Source: Profundicola chukchiensis (lineage in GTDB: Bacteria > Bacteroidota > Bacteroidia > Flavobacteriales > Weeksellaceae). Taken from it: 64,000 bases of DNA. The notes beneath the pieces were generated by a model that saw only the letters and a program-made list of their open reading frames with translations, made no database searches and was not told the DNA's origin. The DNA is taken from positions 248,001 to 312,000 of the forward strand of contig NZ_JANAIE010000001.1 in assembly GCF_029664245.1 (NCBI RefSeq), given 5' to 3'. The position numbers and the translations under genes were made by a program. The stretch's first letter is position 1. Each line of letters opens with the position of its first letter. Below, piece after piece: positions 1-9,200 of this stretch.

Positions 1-39
1 CACGAAATTCGTGAGTCTTATATATCAAATTTGTGTTAT

Positions 40-399
40 TTACTGTTTTATTAGTGCCTTCACTTCTGAAGTTCCATCTGAAAAGATGATTTTCACTAAG
101 TACTTACCTTTTTTGTAGTTCTGTACGTTCAGTTGAATCGTTTTGTCATCACCACTGTAAGCTCTTTCGAATAGTTTATTTCCTAAAAGGCTATAAACAC
201 TCACCTCTACAATTCTTGATTTATCAGAAATAACTTTAATCTCTGAAGTTGTGGTAGCGGGATTAGGATAAAGTACAACTTTCTCCTTCGTGTCTACGAC
301 AGCAACTTTAGTAAAATCGATATCCTCCATCGGTAAATTAGCATTCGCCATTCCGATTGAGAAAATCATAAAGAATAATATGTAGAAATATTTTTTCAT
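40..399 (-). CDS. T9SS sorting-domain mini-protein
   Basis: A 119-residue secreted protein. Residues 1-20 are a signal peptide (MKK, hydrophobic core, ANA-type cleavage). Almost everything after it resembles a T9SS type A C-terminal sorting domain: a YPNPATT motif near residue 45, beta-strand-rich sequence with SLLGNKLFE, a KGKYLVKI strand and a short basic tail. There is no recognisable cargo domain, only about 20 residues between signal peptide and YPNP. Known for the family: this domain directs export across the outer membrane and surface attachment. Here it may be a domain remnant or a small surface protein. It is monocistronic with a good promoter just upstream of the ATG. Confidence 0.75.
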   Translation of the reverse strand: MKKYFYILFFMIFSIGMANANLPMEDIDFTKVAVVDTKEKVVLYPNPATTTSEIKVISDKSRIVEVSVYSLLGNKLFERAYSGDDKTIQLNVQNYKKGKYLVKIIFSDGTSEVKALIKQ

Positions 400-409
400 C
401 AGTTACGTA

Positions 410-440
410 CAAAAGTATAACATTAATTTCAAATATCAAA
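410..440 (-). promoter_or_regulatory. Promoter of the T9SS mini-protein gene
   Basis: On the minus strand TTTG (440-437), 19 bases, then TACTTTTG (417-410), which fits the Bacteroidota TTTG / TAnnTTTG consensus. The start codon follows 10 bases after the -7 box. Confidence 0.7.
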
Positions 441-555
441 CCATTTTATTGTATTCATGCTTCAAAACTATAATTTTTCTTCAAAAACTTATTAAAAGCT
501 AATTGAAGCATAAGCTTTTTTGATATAAATCATTTATATACGCTTGCTTAAGCCG

Positions 556-563
556 TATCTTTG
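556..563 (+). promoter_or_regulatory. -7 element upstream of hemB
   Basis: TATCTTTG is an exact TAnnTTTG match ending 18 bases before the hemB ATG. No convincing -33 TTG lies at the usual distance. Confidence 0.55.
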
Positions 564-566
564 TAG

Positions 567-1562
<996 letters not shown>

Positions 1563-1585
1563 AATAATTTAAGCAAACAAAATCA

Positions 1586-1625
1586 AAGCGTAAAATTAGC
1601 TAGAGTCTGATTTTACGCTTTTTTT
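1586..1625. terminator. Bidirectional terminator between hemB and glycosyltransferase
   Basis: An 11-bp stem AAGCGTAAAAT / ATTTTACGCTT (1586-1596 with 610-620 of the same kilobase, i.e. 1610-1620) with a 13-base loop and a T-run to 1625. The hairpin touches the stop codon of the minus-strand gene. Confidence 0.75.
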
Positions 1626-2679
1626 AATTCAATAATTCCTGAATCACTTTCAGCAATCGTTCCTTACGATCCTCAAACCAAAACATGGACTTAATTCTAT
1701 TTTGAGAACATATAGCCAATTCTTCACCCGATTTAAGAGCTTTATTTACTAATCCCACTGCTTTATCCACGTCTTTTTCATGTAAAACAAAGCCACAATC
1801 ACCGATAGCATTAGGAATTCCATTTGCTGAAGTACCTACAGGAACGCAGCCCGACATCATGGCCTCGCATAAAACATTAGGCAAACCTTCTGAAACCGAG
1901 AACTGAGCATATACTTCGCTTTCAGCATATAAGTTTATCAAATCTTCTTGTGGTAAAATTGGATAAATCGTCAAGTTTGGTAAGTCCCTTAAATCCTCTG
2001 GAATCAAACTTAAATTCTGTAAACCCACCAAATAAAATGGCACTTCAGGCATTCGTTTGGCAACATTTAAATACAGATCGATTCCTTTTCTATTAAAAAC
2101 TTTTTTATCCTTGATCAATGCTATTGTTAAAACTTGTCGCTTTTTAACCTTACTTTTCCATTTACCAGAATCATAGCCGGTTGGGATTACCAAAGATTTC
2201 TCTTCTATTCCCTCTACAAAATGAGCAACACCCGTAATTGCTCCTTTTCCTGCATAGGTGTTCTCTCCTTTAATTAGTGATTGGTCAACAGCAATAATTC
2301 GATCGCAGTTTCTATAAGCCCATTTTGCCAATTTAACGCGTAATCCACTATCCATAAACAAACCATAATCTATAGAAGGTATTCTCACTGCATCAAAGCC
2401 TCCGACAATAATGATGGATTTCTTATTGAATATTTTAGAGATTAACACCGACCAAAAAGCATGATAATCGCAAAACCAGATATAGCTTACATCATGGCGT
2501 GGAACTTGTTTAAGCAAGCTAATAATCCCTAAAAGCTGACCTTTTATGAATGCAAAAAGAGATTTATTTAGCTCAAATTGCAACTTATTCACTTTTAATT
2601 CGTCAGATAAGAGATTGTAATCCTCTCTAACAAAGGATTGCCATTGGGAATAAACAAATAAGATAGATTTGCGTTTCAT
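1624..2679 (-). CDS. Glycosyltransferase, GT4/GT-B type
   Basis: Probable sugar transferase for a surface glycan or glycolipid; acceptor unknown. I place the start at the ATG at 2679 (351 aa). A TTG 15 bases further out lies inside the likely -7 promoter box and is unlikely to be used. The C-terminal half shows the GT-B nucleotide-sugar site: the E-x7-E motif SEGLPNVLCEAMMSG with E264 and E272, followed by VGTSANGIPNAIGDCG, and a VPFYLVG strand before it. The N-terminal half is less conserved and includes FCDYHAFW and GGFDAVRIP. No other glycan genes are adjacent, so the pathway cannot be inferred. It is divergent from the next gene, with overlapping promoters. Confidence 0.85.
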   Translation of the reverse strand: MKRKSILFVYSQWQSFVREDYNLLSDELKVNKLQFELNKSLFAFIKGQLLGIISLLKQVPRHDVSYIWFCDYHAFWSVLISKIFNKKSIIIVGGFDAVRIPSIDYGLFMDSGLRVKLAKWAYRNCDRIIAVDQSLIKGENTYAGKGAITGVAHFVEGIEEKSLVIPTGYDSGKWKSKVKKRQVLTIALIKDKKVFNRKGIDLYLNVAKRMPEVPFYLVGLQNLSLIPEDLRDLPNLTIYPILPQEDLINLYAESEVYAQFSVSEGLPNVLCEAMMSGCVPVGTSANGIPNAIGDCGFVLHEKDVDKAVGLVNKALKSGEELAICSQNRIKSMFWFEDRKERLLKVIQELLN

Positions 2680-2691
2680 AAGTATTATGTG

Positions 2692-2699
2692 CAAATATT
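2692..2699 (-). promoter_or_regulatory. Likely -7 element of the glycosyltransferase gene
   Basis: On the minus strand AATATTTG, one mismatch to TAnnTTTG, 12 bases before the chosen ATG. It abuts the opposite-strand box at 2701-2708. Confidence 0.4.
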
Positions 2700-2700
2700 G

Positions 2701-2708
2701 TAATTTTG
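2701..2708 (+). promoter_or_regulatory. -7 element of the gene at 2728
   Basis: TAATTTTG is an exact TAnnTTTG match, 19 bases before the ATG at 2728. Confidence 0.55.
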
Positions 2709-2727
2709 AACTTAAGTTAATTGGTTA

Positions 2728-3546
2728 ATGTTGAACAATTTTATTAAATACCTAGTCCTAACAAGCTTTTGTCTATTTAATGCTCAGGTATTAGCGCAAG
2801 AGAAATCTTTAAATGGAATGATTGTCGTCGACTTTAGGGATGATTATCCACAAGGTGTAGTCATTACCAATAAAAGCACGAAAGTTTATTCCGTTAGCGA
2901 CATTACGGGTTCGTTCAAGGTTCAAGCACAAGTGGGTGATACCTTATTGTTTCAAGCTCCTTTTTTGATTGATAGAAAGTTTGTTGTGAGAGAGTCTTCC
3001 TTTGAACAAAAGCCGTTGGTTATCCACATGAATTATGAAGTAATTACGTTACAAGATGTCATTGCACGACCACCTTTGACGGGAGATTTAAAAAAGGACA
3101 TGAAGTCGGTTAGAATGCGTGATGATGTGGAAAGGATTTATGCGAATTTGGGTATTGATATTCGCACACTCGACATGAAGCCAAAAGAAAGAAAGGAGGA
3201 TGTAATTCCTAAATTAGGTCCTATTCCAATCCCAACTTCTTTAAATGTTGAGGCGCTCTATAAATCAATTACCGGTTATTACCGAAAAATGGAAAACCTC
3301 AACCAATTTGAGCGATTAGAGAAGCGAATGGTTGATGTTCAAGAATATTTGGGAAATAAATATTTTGTCGAGGTTTTGGGGATTCCAGAAGCAGATATTC
3401 GCGGATTCTTGTTATACACTTATGATCATTCTAATGGAGAATACGAAAGCTATTATCTGCAAGAAGATTACCTAAGTTTTGCGAGATTATTTAAAGAAAA
3501 AGCGCCTATTTTCAAACGTAGATTAGAGATAAGAGATGCAGAATAA
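2728..3546 (+). CDS. Secreted carboxypeptidase-regulatory-like domain protein
   Basis: A 272-aa exported protein, probably periplasmic. Residues 1-23 form a signal peptide ending LAQ. Residues about 25-110 look like the beta-sandwich CarboxypepD_reg-like domain common in Bacteroidota: LNGMIVVDFRDDYPQGVVITNKS, then SDITGSFKVQAQVGDTLLF and ITLQDVIARPP, the same layout as the N-terminus of many TonB receptors. The remainder (about 115-272) is charged and probably helical and I do not recognise a domain. Such stand-alone proteins are widespread in the phylum with no firm role. It has its own promoter and no operon partner. Confidence 0.75.
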   Translation: MLNNFIKYLVLTSFCLFNAQVLAQEKSLNGMIVVDFRDDYPQGVVITNKSTKVYSVSDITGSFKVQAQVGDTLLFQAPFLIDRKFVVRESSFEQKPLVIHMNYEVITLQDVIARPPLTGDLKKDMKSVRMRDDVERIYANLGIDIRTLDMKPKERKEDVIPKLGPIPIPTSLNVEALYKSITGYYRKMENLNQFERLEKRMVDVQEYLGNKYFVEVLGIPEADIRGFLLYTYDHSNGEYESYYLQEDYLSFARLFKEKAPIFKRRLEIRDAE

Positions 3547-3597
3547 ACCACTAATTATAGCAGTTTATTAAATCTTAATTTGCATTAAACATCAAGC

Positions 3598-6063
3598 TTA
3601 TCTTTCTCTTCTAATCTGAGATTTCGTCTTGCGATTGAGCGTATTATCAGACTTAATTTGAATCTTTTGAGGACTATTTTGTAACTCTCCTCCTTTGCCT
3701 TGAAGTATATCTCGTTTTTGCTTATCAATTAGCTTTTGAGATTCGTCTTGCTGTGGCTTTTTCTCCTTCACATCCTCAGCTAATTTCTTAGACTCTTCTT
3801 GCTTAGGAGTTTCTGGCTGCTTCTTATTTTTATTATTTAATTTATCCAATAAACTTTGAGCATGTTTAGCCTCATCTGTGCCTGGATATAGAATAATGAC
3901 TCTTTCTAAACCTGCCTTATACTGTTCCTCACCAGATAGTGCGGCATCAGCATAGGCATTTAACAAAGCAAATTTTGAAATGATTTTAGCCATTGGAAAT
4001 TCCTCGAAAGCTTGAATCGCATTTTGCTTCACCAACTCATATTCCTCTTCTTTATAAGCATCATAGGTCTCTCGATATAATGCCAAGACTTCTGGACTAT
4101 TTTCTTCAGAGAAATCACCCTGTGGGTTTAAGATAAATTCAGCGTAAATCGTATTTGGATATTCTTCTAAAACTTTATTTTTATACTTCTCACTTAAAGC
4201 TACATTCTTATCAGCATTTACGCGATATAAATTGTATAAAGCTTTTAATAAAACCTCATCCTCTTTAGGCGGAGTACTAACCAAATGTTCTAATGTATTG
4301 GTAGATAATTTAGCATCTTTAAACTTATCAAAGTAATCCATTCCTAAAGATAGTTCAGTAGTGTCACGTTCCATCTTTAAATCATGAATTGCTCTAGGAG
4401 TAGATGGAATTTGCTCTAAATAATAAGCCAACTCATATCTACGTGGATTGTTAAGATTTGCAGTACCCGTAAGTTCAGCTTTTTGATCTTCAATCGTGCT
4501 TCCAGTAGAAGAAAGTCTCCAATTATCTTTTAAAGATCTATCACCCCAAATTCTTCTAAATTCAGACTCTCCTTGAGATTTAGCTGAGCTACTATAGAAA
4601 TAGAATTTACCATCTCCTTGATCAAAACCACTACCGAAGTTTCCTCCCTTAGTCTGCGTTAAGAATTGAGTAGCTTGCTCCTCTTCTTCTCTTTGTTTTT
4701 CCTCATCTCTCTTCTTTAAATCCTCGATATAAGCATTAAAGAAAGTAGTTCTATCCGCCTCTGGCATCGCAACCAACTTAAGAATACTATCATTTCTTTG
4801 AACCAAGTAATACTTATCGATTACTGATCTAAGATTATCTCTAAATTTAGTTAACTCTACTTTTCTAGGACCTTCAGTTATAGCAGTTACTGCAGAATCA
4901 TAATATGCGCCTGCATAAACATAATCAGATGCGTTGAACTTAATTTGTCCCATGGCAGCGTAAGTTTCTGCTCTAAATCTAGGGTCAGACATTTTTTCAT
5001 TCAATGCCATCATATAAGCTTCCTGCGCCAATCCAATTGAATCTCTTTTTTCTTCAAGTTGTCCTAAAGCATAGAAAAATTCATTTCTATAAGTTGCATA
5101 AGTTCCTGTATTAGCTAACTTCATCAACCTCTTTCTATAGCTATTATAATCATGAGTCATAGGGTCAAAATTCATAGCAACAGCTACTTGCGAACGAGCT
5201 TCCATCTCGAATCCTGGCTTTAACTTAAATGATTTATTAAACTTAGCGTTTGCCTCGTCATATTTACCCATTTCGGTCAAAATCTGACCTTGAATAAAGT
5301 TCAAACGAGCTTTTTCATTTCTATTTTTTGAAAACTTAATCGCTCTATCTAAACCATTTAAGGCACTTTCATTTTCTCCTTCTTCATAGAATTTCCAAGC
5401 CAAATGCTTTGCAACTCTAGATTTCAAATCTTTTTTAAGATCATCGTTTTGATATAACTCATCCAAAACTTCCATGGCAGCAAAATCGTTTCCAGCCTGT
5501 ACTTGTGCTAAAGCAGCATAATATTTAGACTCCTCTTTATGCTTATCAAATGGTAATCCTTGAACTTGCTGAAGCGCATCCATCGCTTGGAATGGTTTAC
5601 CTTGGTAATACCTCGCCTGCCCCAACATTAAGTAAGCTCTAGAGATCAACTTATTACGCTCTTTTCCTCTAATATTCATAGAGTGATTAGAAATAACTTT
5701 AAGTGCTTTTTCTTCTGCTTTTGCAAAACCAGTTTTAGAGCTACTTTCATTGCTCAATAAATTACCAGATTTCAAGTTTGGTCCTCTACCAACACCAGCA
5801 GGTGCTTGCATAATATCTGGACTATCGTCTGCAACAAATTCACCATAAGGCTCAACGGGCAAAGTCTGGAAATAATCATCTTTATGTCCAGATTTTAGCT
5901 CATCAAGTTTTTGATCCATCGCAGCCTGCCCATTAAATAGCGCATTGAACCATGAAGTCATATTGTGATAGGCTCTATTCTTAAGGCTGTCTTTGCTCGC
6001 CGAACAAGCAGATAATGCAAAGAATGCCACTAGAATAACAACCGAAAAAGCTCTTTTTGTCAT
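3598..6063 (-). CDS. sprE: T9SS/gliding-motility TPR lipoprotein SprE (PorW-like)
   Basis: A lipoprotein of 821 aa from the ATG at 6063; a TTG nine bases upstream overlaps the promoter box and is not used here. The signal peptide ends in the lipobox LSAC with C20. The segment NRAYHNMTSWFNALFNGQ shortly after is typical of SprE. Residues about 125-400 contain tetratricopeptide-like repeats, for example ARYYQGKPFQAMDAL and GQILTEMGKYDEANAKFNKS. The last 80 residues are Lys/Glu/Gln-rich low complexity. In Flavobacterium SprE is needed for T9SS secretion and gliding, and PorW links the T9SS motor to the rest of the machine. The window also encodes four candidate T9SS clients. The name rests on sequence resemblance. 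Confidence 0.82.
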   Translation of the reverse strand: MTKRAFSVVILVAFFALSACSASKDSLKNRAYHNMTSWFNALFNGQAAMDQKLDELKSGHKDDYFQTLPVEPYGEFVADDSPDIMQAPAGVGRGPNLKSGNLLSNESSSKTGFAKAEEKALKVISNHSMNIRGKERNKLISRAYLMLGQARYYQGKPFQAMDALQQVQGLPFDKHKEESKYYAALAQVQAGNDFAAMEVLDELYQNDDLKKDLKSRVAKHLAWKFYEEGENESALNGLDRAIKFSKNRNEKARLNFIQGQILTEMGKYDEANAKFNKSFKLKPGFEMEARSQVAVAMNFDPMTHDYNSYRKRLMKLANTGTYATYRNEFFYALGQLEEKRDSIGLAQEAYMMALNEKMSDPRFRAETYAAMGQIKFNASDYVYAGAYYDSAVTAITEGPRKVELTKFRDNLRSVIDKYYLVQRNDSILKLVAMPEADRTTFFNAYIEDLKKRDEEKQREEEEQATQFLTQTKGGNFGSGFDQGDGKFYFYSSSAKSQGESEFRRIWGDRSLKDNWRLSSTGSTIEDQKAELTGTANLNNPRRYELAYYLEQIPSTPRAIHDLKMERDTTELSLGMDYFDKFKDAKLSTNTLEHLVSTPPKEDEVLLKALYNLYRVNADKNVALSEKYKNKVLEEYPNTIYAEFILNPQGDFSEENSPEVLALYRETYDAYKEEEYELVKQNAIQAFEEFPMAKIISKFALLNAYADAALSGEEQYKAGLERVIILYPGTDEAKHAQSLLDKLNNKNKKQPETPKQEESKKLAEDVKEKKPQQDESQKLIDKQKRDILQGKGGELQNSPQKIQIKSDNTLNRKTKSQIRRER

Positions 6064-6069
6064 AAGTAA

Positions 6070-6077
6070 CAAATCTA
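6070..6077 (-). promoter_or_regulatory. -7 element of sprE, leaderless spacing
   Basis: On the minus strand TAGATTTG, an exact TAnnTTTG match, followed by only six bases before the ATG at 6063. The predicted transcription start falls at or next to the start codon. Confidence 0.55.
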
Positions 6078-6287
6078 ATTAAAAAAAACGTTTAATTCAC
6101 AGAATTCGTATATAGATTGGTCAAGTCTTTCGTGGAATTTAAGTCGAATTAATTTTATGTTCAAGTTTAAGTTAAGCTTATTCTTAAAATTTATCTAAAT
6201 TTAATCCTAATAAATTAAATATCTCCTATTCTAACATAAACCAAAATCTTGGCAATAAAATTGTTTATAATGTAACAAACCAAGCTC

Positions 6288-9200
6288 ATGCGTAAATTTT
6301 TTATTATATTCGGTATGCTCCTAATATGCATACCAACTATGGCACAAAAATATCCTTTCAAAGCAAAATGGGATAATATTCAAAACGAAATTAATTCAGG
6401 AAAAACTAAGTCTCTTGCTCCTTTATTAGATGAAATTTATCTCGAAGCTAAAAAAGCTAATCAATCGGCTGACTTGATTAAAGCCCTACTTTTTAAATCT
6501 AGAATCGCCATTGAAACCTCAGACGATGAAAATGTAGTTTTAGAAACAGAGCAGCAAATACAAAATGAAATTGATAATTCAGATTCAGTTCAAAAAGCTG
6601 TTTTACAATCTGTATTAGCTGAATTATATTTCAATTATTATAATGAGAACTACTATCGCATTCACAATAGAACCAATGTAAATGAAAATTCGTCGAAAGA
6701 TTTTAGAGCTTGGTCTACTGAGCAATATTTAAATAAAATAGATGAGCAGTTACAAGCATCCCTAAGCAATCAAAATAAACTCTTTGCAACGAATTTAAAT
6801 TCAATCGATCTCTTACTTTATGGAAGTGATGCCTATAGATTCCTGCAACCCACCATATATGATATTTTAGCCAAAAGAGCTTTACAACTTTATACTAATC
6901 AAAGATTTAATGCGCAAGAATTTAATCAAACTATTAAAGAAGAAAAAATTGATGAAATTTATAGTCAGCTGATTAAGCTTCATCAATCTGATAAAGACAA
7001 AAGCGCTTTAATTCAAAGTCATTTAGACAAAATCGATTATTCAAAATCTAAAAACGCTGATTTTAATTTAATTGAAGCCTTAACTGAGCTTGACCAACAG
7101 TACCAATCAGAGCCATGGTCTACTCGTATTTTGTCTGGTTTAGCACAGGAATACAGAAATCAAGGAGATCTTGTGAAAGCCATGGAAATCGCTAAAGAAG
7201 CTCAAATGAGAGCTCCTGATAGCTTTGGAGCATCTGAAGCGAAAATCATTCAACAGGAAATAGAAATGACTCAATTAAGCTTCTCTACTGATGATTCTTT
7301 CTATGCAGATCAGCACAATCCGCTAAGCATTTCGCACACCAATGTAGATAAAATCTTTTATCGTGTTTATAAGTTAACTCCTGATCAGCTTGCTAAAAAT
7401 CCGAATGGATTTGAATACAATTATAAAACTAAAAAATTAAAAATAGTAGGTGAATTAAAACTTCAAAATTCAGTTGATTTAAAGAAGTTTAAAGATTACA
7501 AAAGCCATACTACTCACATTCCATTTCCAGCGATAGAAGCAGGTAATTTTGTGATTCTGATTTCTAATAACGACAATTTTGAAGGAAAAATTAATCATCA
7601 CTTATTCCAGGCGCCCGTTATTTCAACTAAGTTTGATATAGCATCTAGGAATCGCGCAAATGAAAGTGAAAGTTTCAAAGAAGTGCAACTTCTTGATAAA
7701 AACACAGGTTTACCTTTAAAAAATAAAAAAGTAGATTTTCTTCAATCTATCAAAAATGGACCTTTTACGACGCTCAAAACATTCACTACGGATGATTTAG
7801 GTCGTTTAGAATTAAAATCTATCAAACGTGACTATAACTCACAATACGCACTACAGTTCAAAGACGATCAGGCAATACATCCTTTGGATACCTATTCTTA
7901 TCACTCCTATTCTAACAAACAGGAAGATACATGGAAAAATGAGATTAAAATCTTTACCGATCGTGCTATTTACAGACCAGGACAAACTGTGTACTTTAAA
8001 GCTATTCTCTATCAAACTAAAGGAAAAGAAAGACGAATTGCTAAAAATGAACCTTTTGAGGTTGTATTAAACGATCCGAATTATGAAGATTTAGCTAAAT
8101 TAAACCTAACATCTAATGAATTTGGCTCCGCTCATGGCGAATTTGTTTTGCCTTCCTCGGGATTAACAGGACGCTTCACTTTTGAAAATAAATGGTCGCC
8201 TTTTAGCGCCTATTCCATCAGTGTAGAAGAATACAAACGACCTAAATTTCAGGTTAAATTAGATACGCTAGCTGGGGTATATAAATTAAATCAAAAAGTT
8301 GAAGTTAGTGGAAATGCAAGCACATTTTCTGGGGCTAATGTTTCGGACGCAAAAGTTGTTTATCGTGTATTCAGAAAGAGCTACAATCCATACGGCTGGT
8401 GGTGGCGTTGGTATGACACAGAGGAAGTCGATATGACTTCTGGTGAAACCAAGACTGATAAAGACGGAGCTTTTAAGTTCGATTTTAACGCTTTACCAAA
8501 AGAAAATGAAAAGGCCGGTAAAAGAGCCTATGTGTATAGAATCGTGGCTGACATAACAGATATTTCTGGGGAAACGCATTCTGTAGAAGGAAGTGTGAGA
8601 ATTGGAGATCTACCTTTAACTCTTAGAATCGAAACTCCTGAAAGAGTTTCTGTAGATGGGTTTAATAAGATTAAATTGATTTCGCAGAATTTAAATGGAG
8701 TTGATACAGACGCAACTGGAAGTTTTAGCATCACTAAAATAAAGCCACAAGATCGTGTATTACGTCATTCTCAAGATCAAGTGGATTATGAATTGATTGA
8801 TAAAAATGAGTTCATAAAAAAACTTCCATATATCGCTTATGACAATGAGCATTTAATAGAGAACAGAGAACGATTAAACACTGTTTTAACCTCAGATTGG
8901 GATACTTCTAACTCACAAGAAGTAACTTGGGAAAACAAAATTCCAGCAGGTTTCTATGAATTAAAAGCAACTTCTATCATAGAAAATGATAGCATTGAAA
9001 CGATAAAAATTATTGAGGTTTATGATTCTAAATTAAGTTCAAATCAGAATATTTATTTTGATGCTTCACTTAAAAAGAATTCACTTAAACCTGGGGATAC
9101 AGCAGAAATAGAATTCATTTCCGACGCTAAGGATGCACATGTTTTGGTTGAATTAGAAGTCGATGGAAAAATTATTAAAAAAGAAATTTTAAAATTAAAT

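Noticed and set aside
1-13. Palindrome CACGAAATTCGTG at the window edge as a terminator for the gene at 40-399
   Set aside because: The sequence that would hold the T-run lies outside the window, so it cannot be judged.
2680-2694. Upstream TTG start for the glycosyltransferase
   Set aside because: The TTG is part of the AATATTTG promoter box; the ATG at 2679 is the better start.
6240-6287. TTGGCA and TATAAT upstream of the alpha-2-macroglobulin gene as a sigma-70 type promoter
   Set aside because: Only about 11 bases separate them, too close for -35/-10, and this phylum uses a different consensus.
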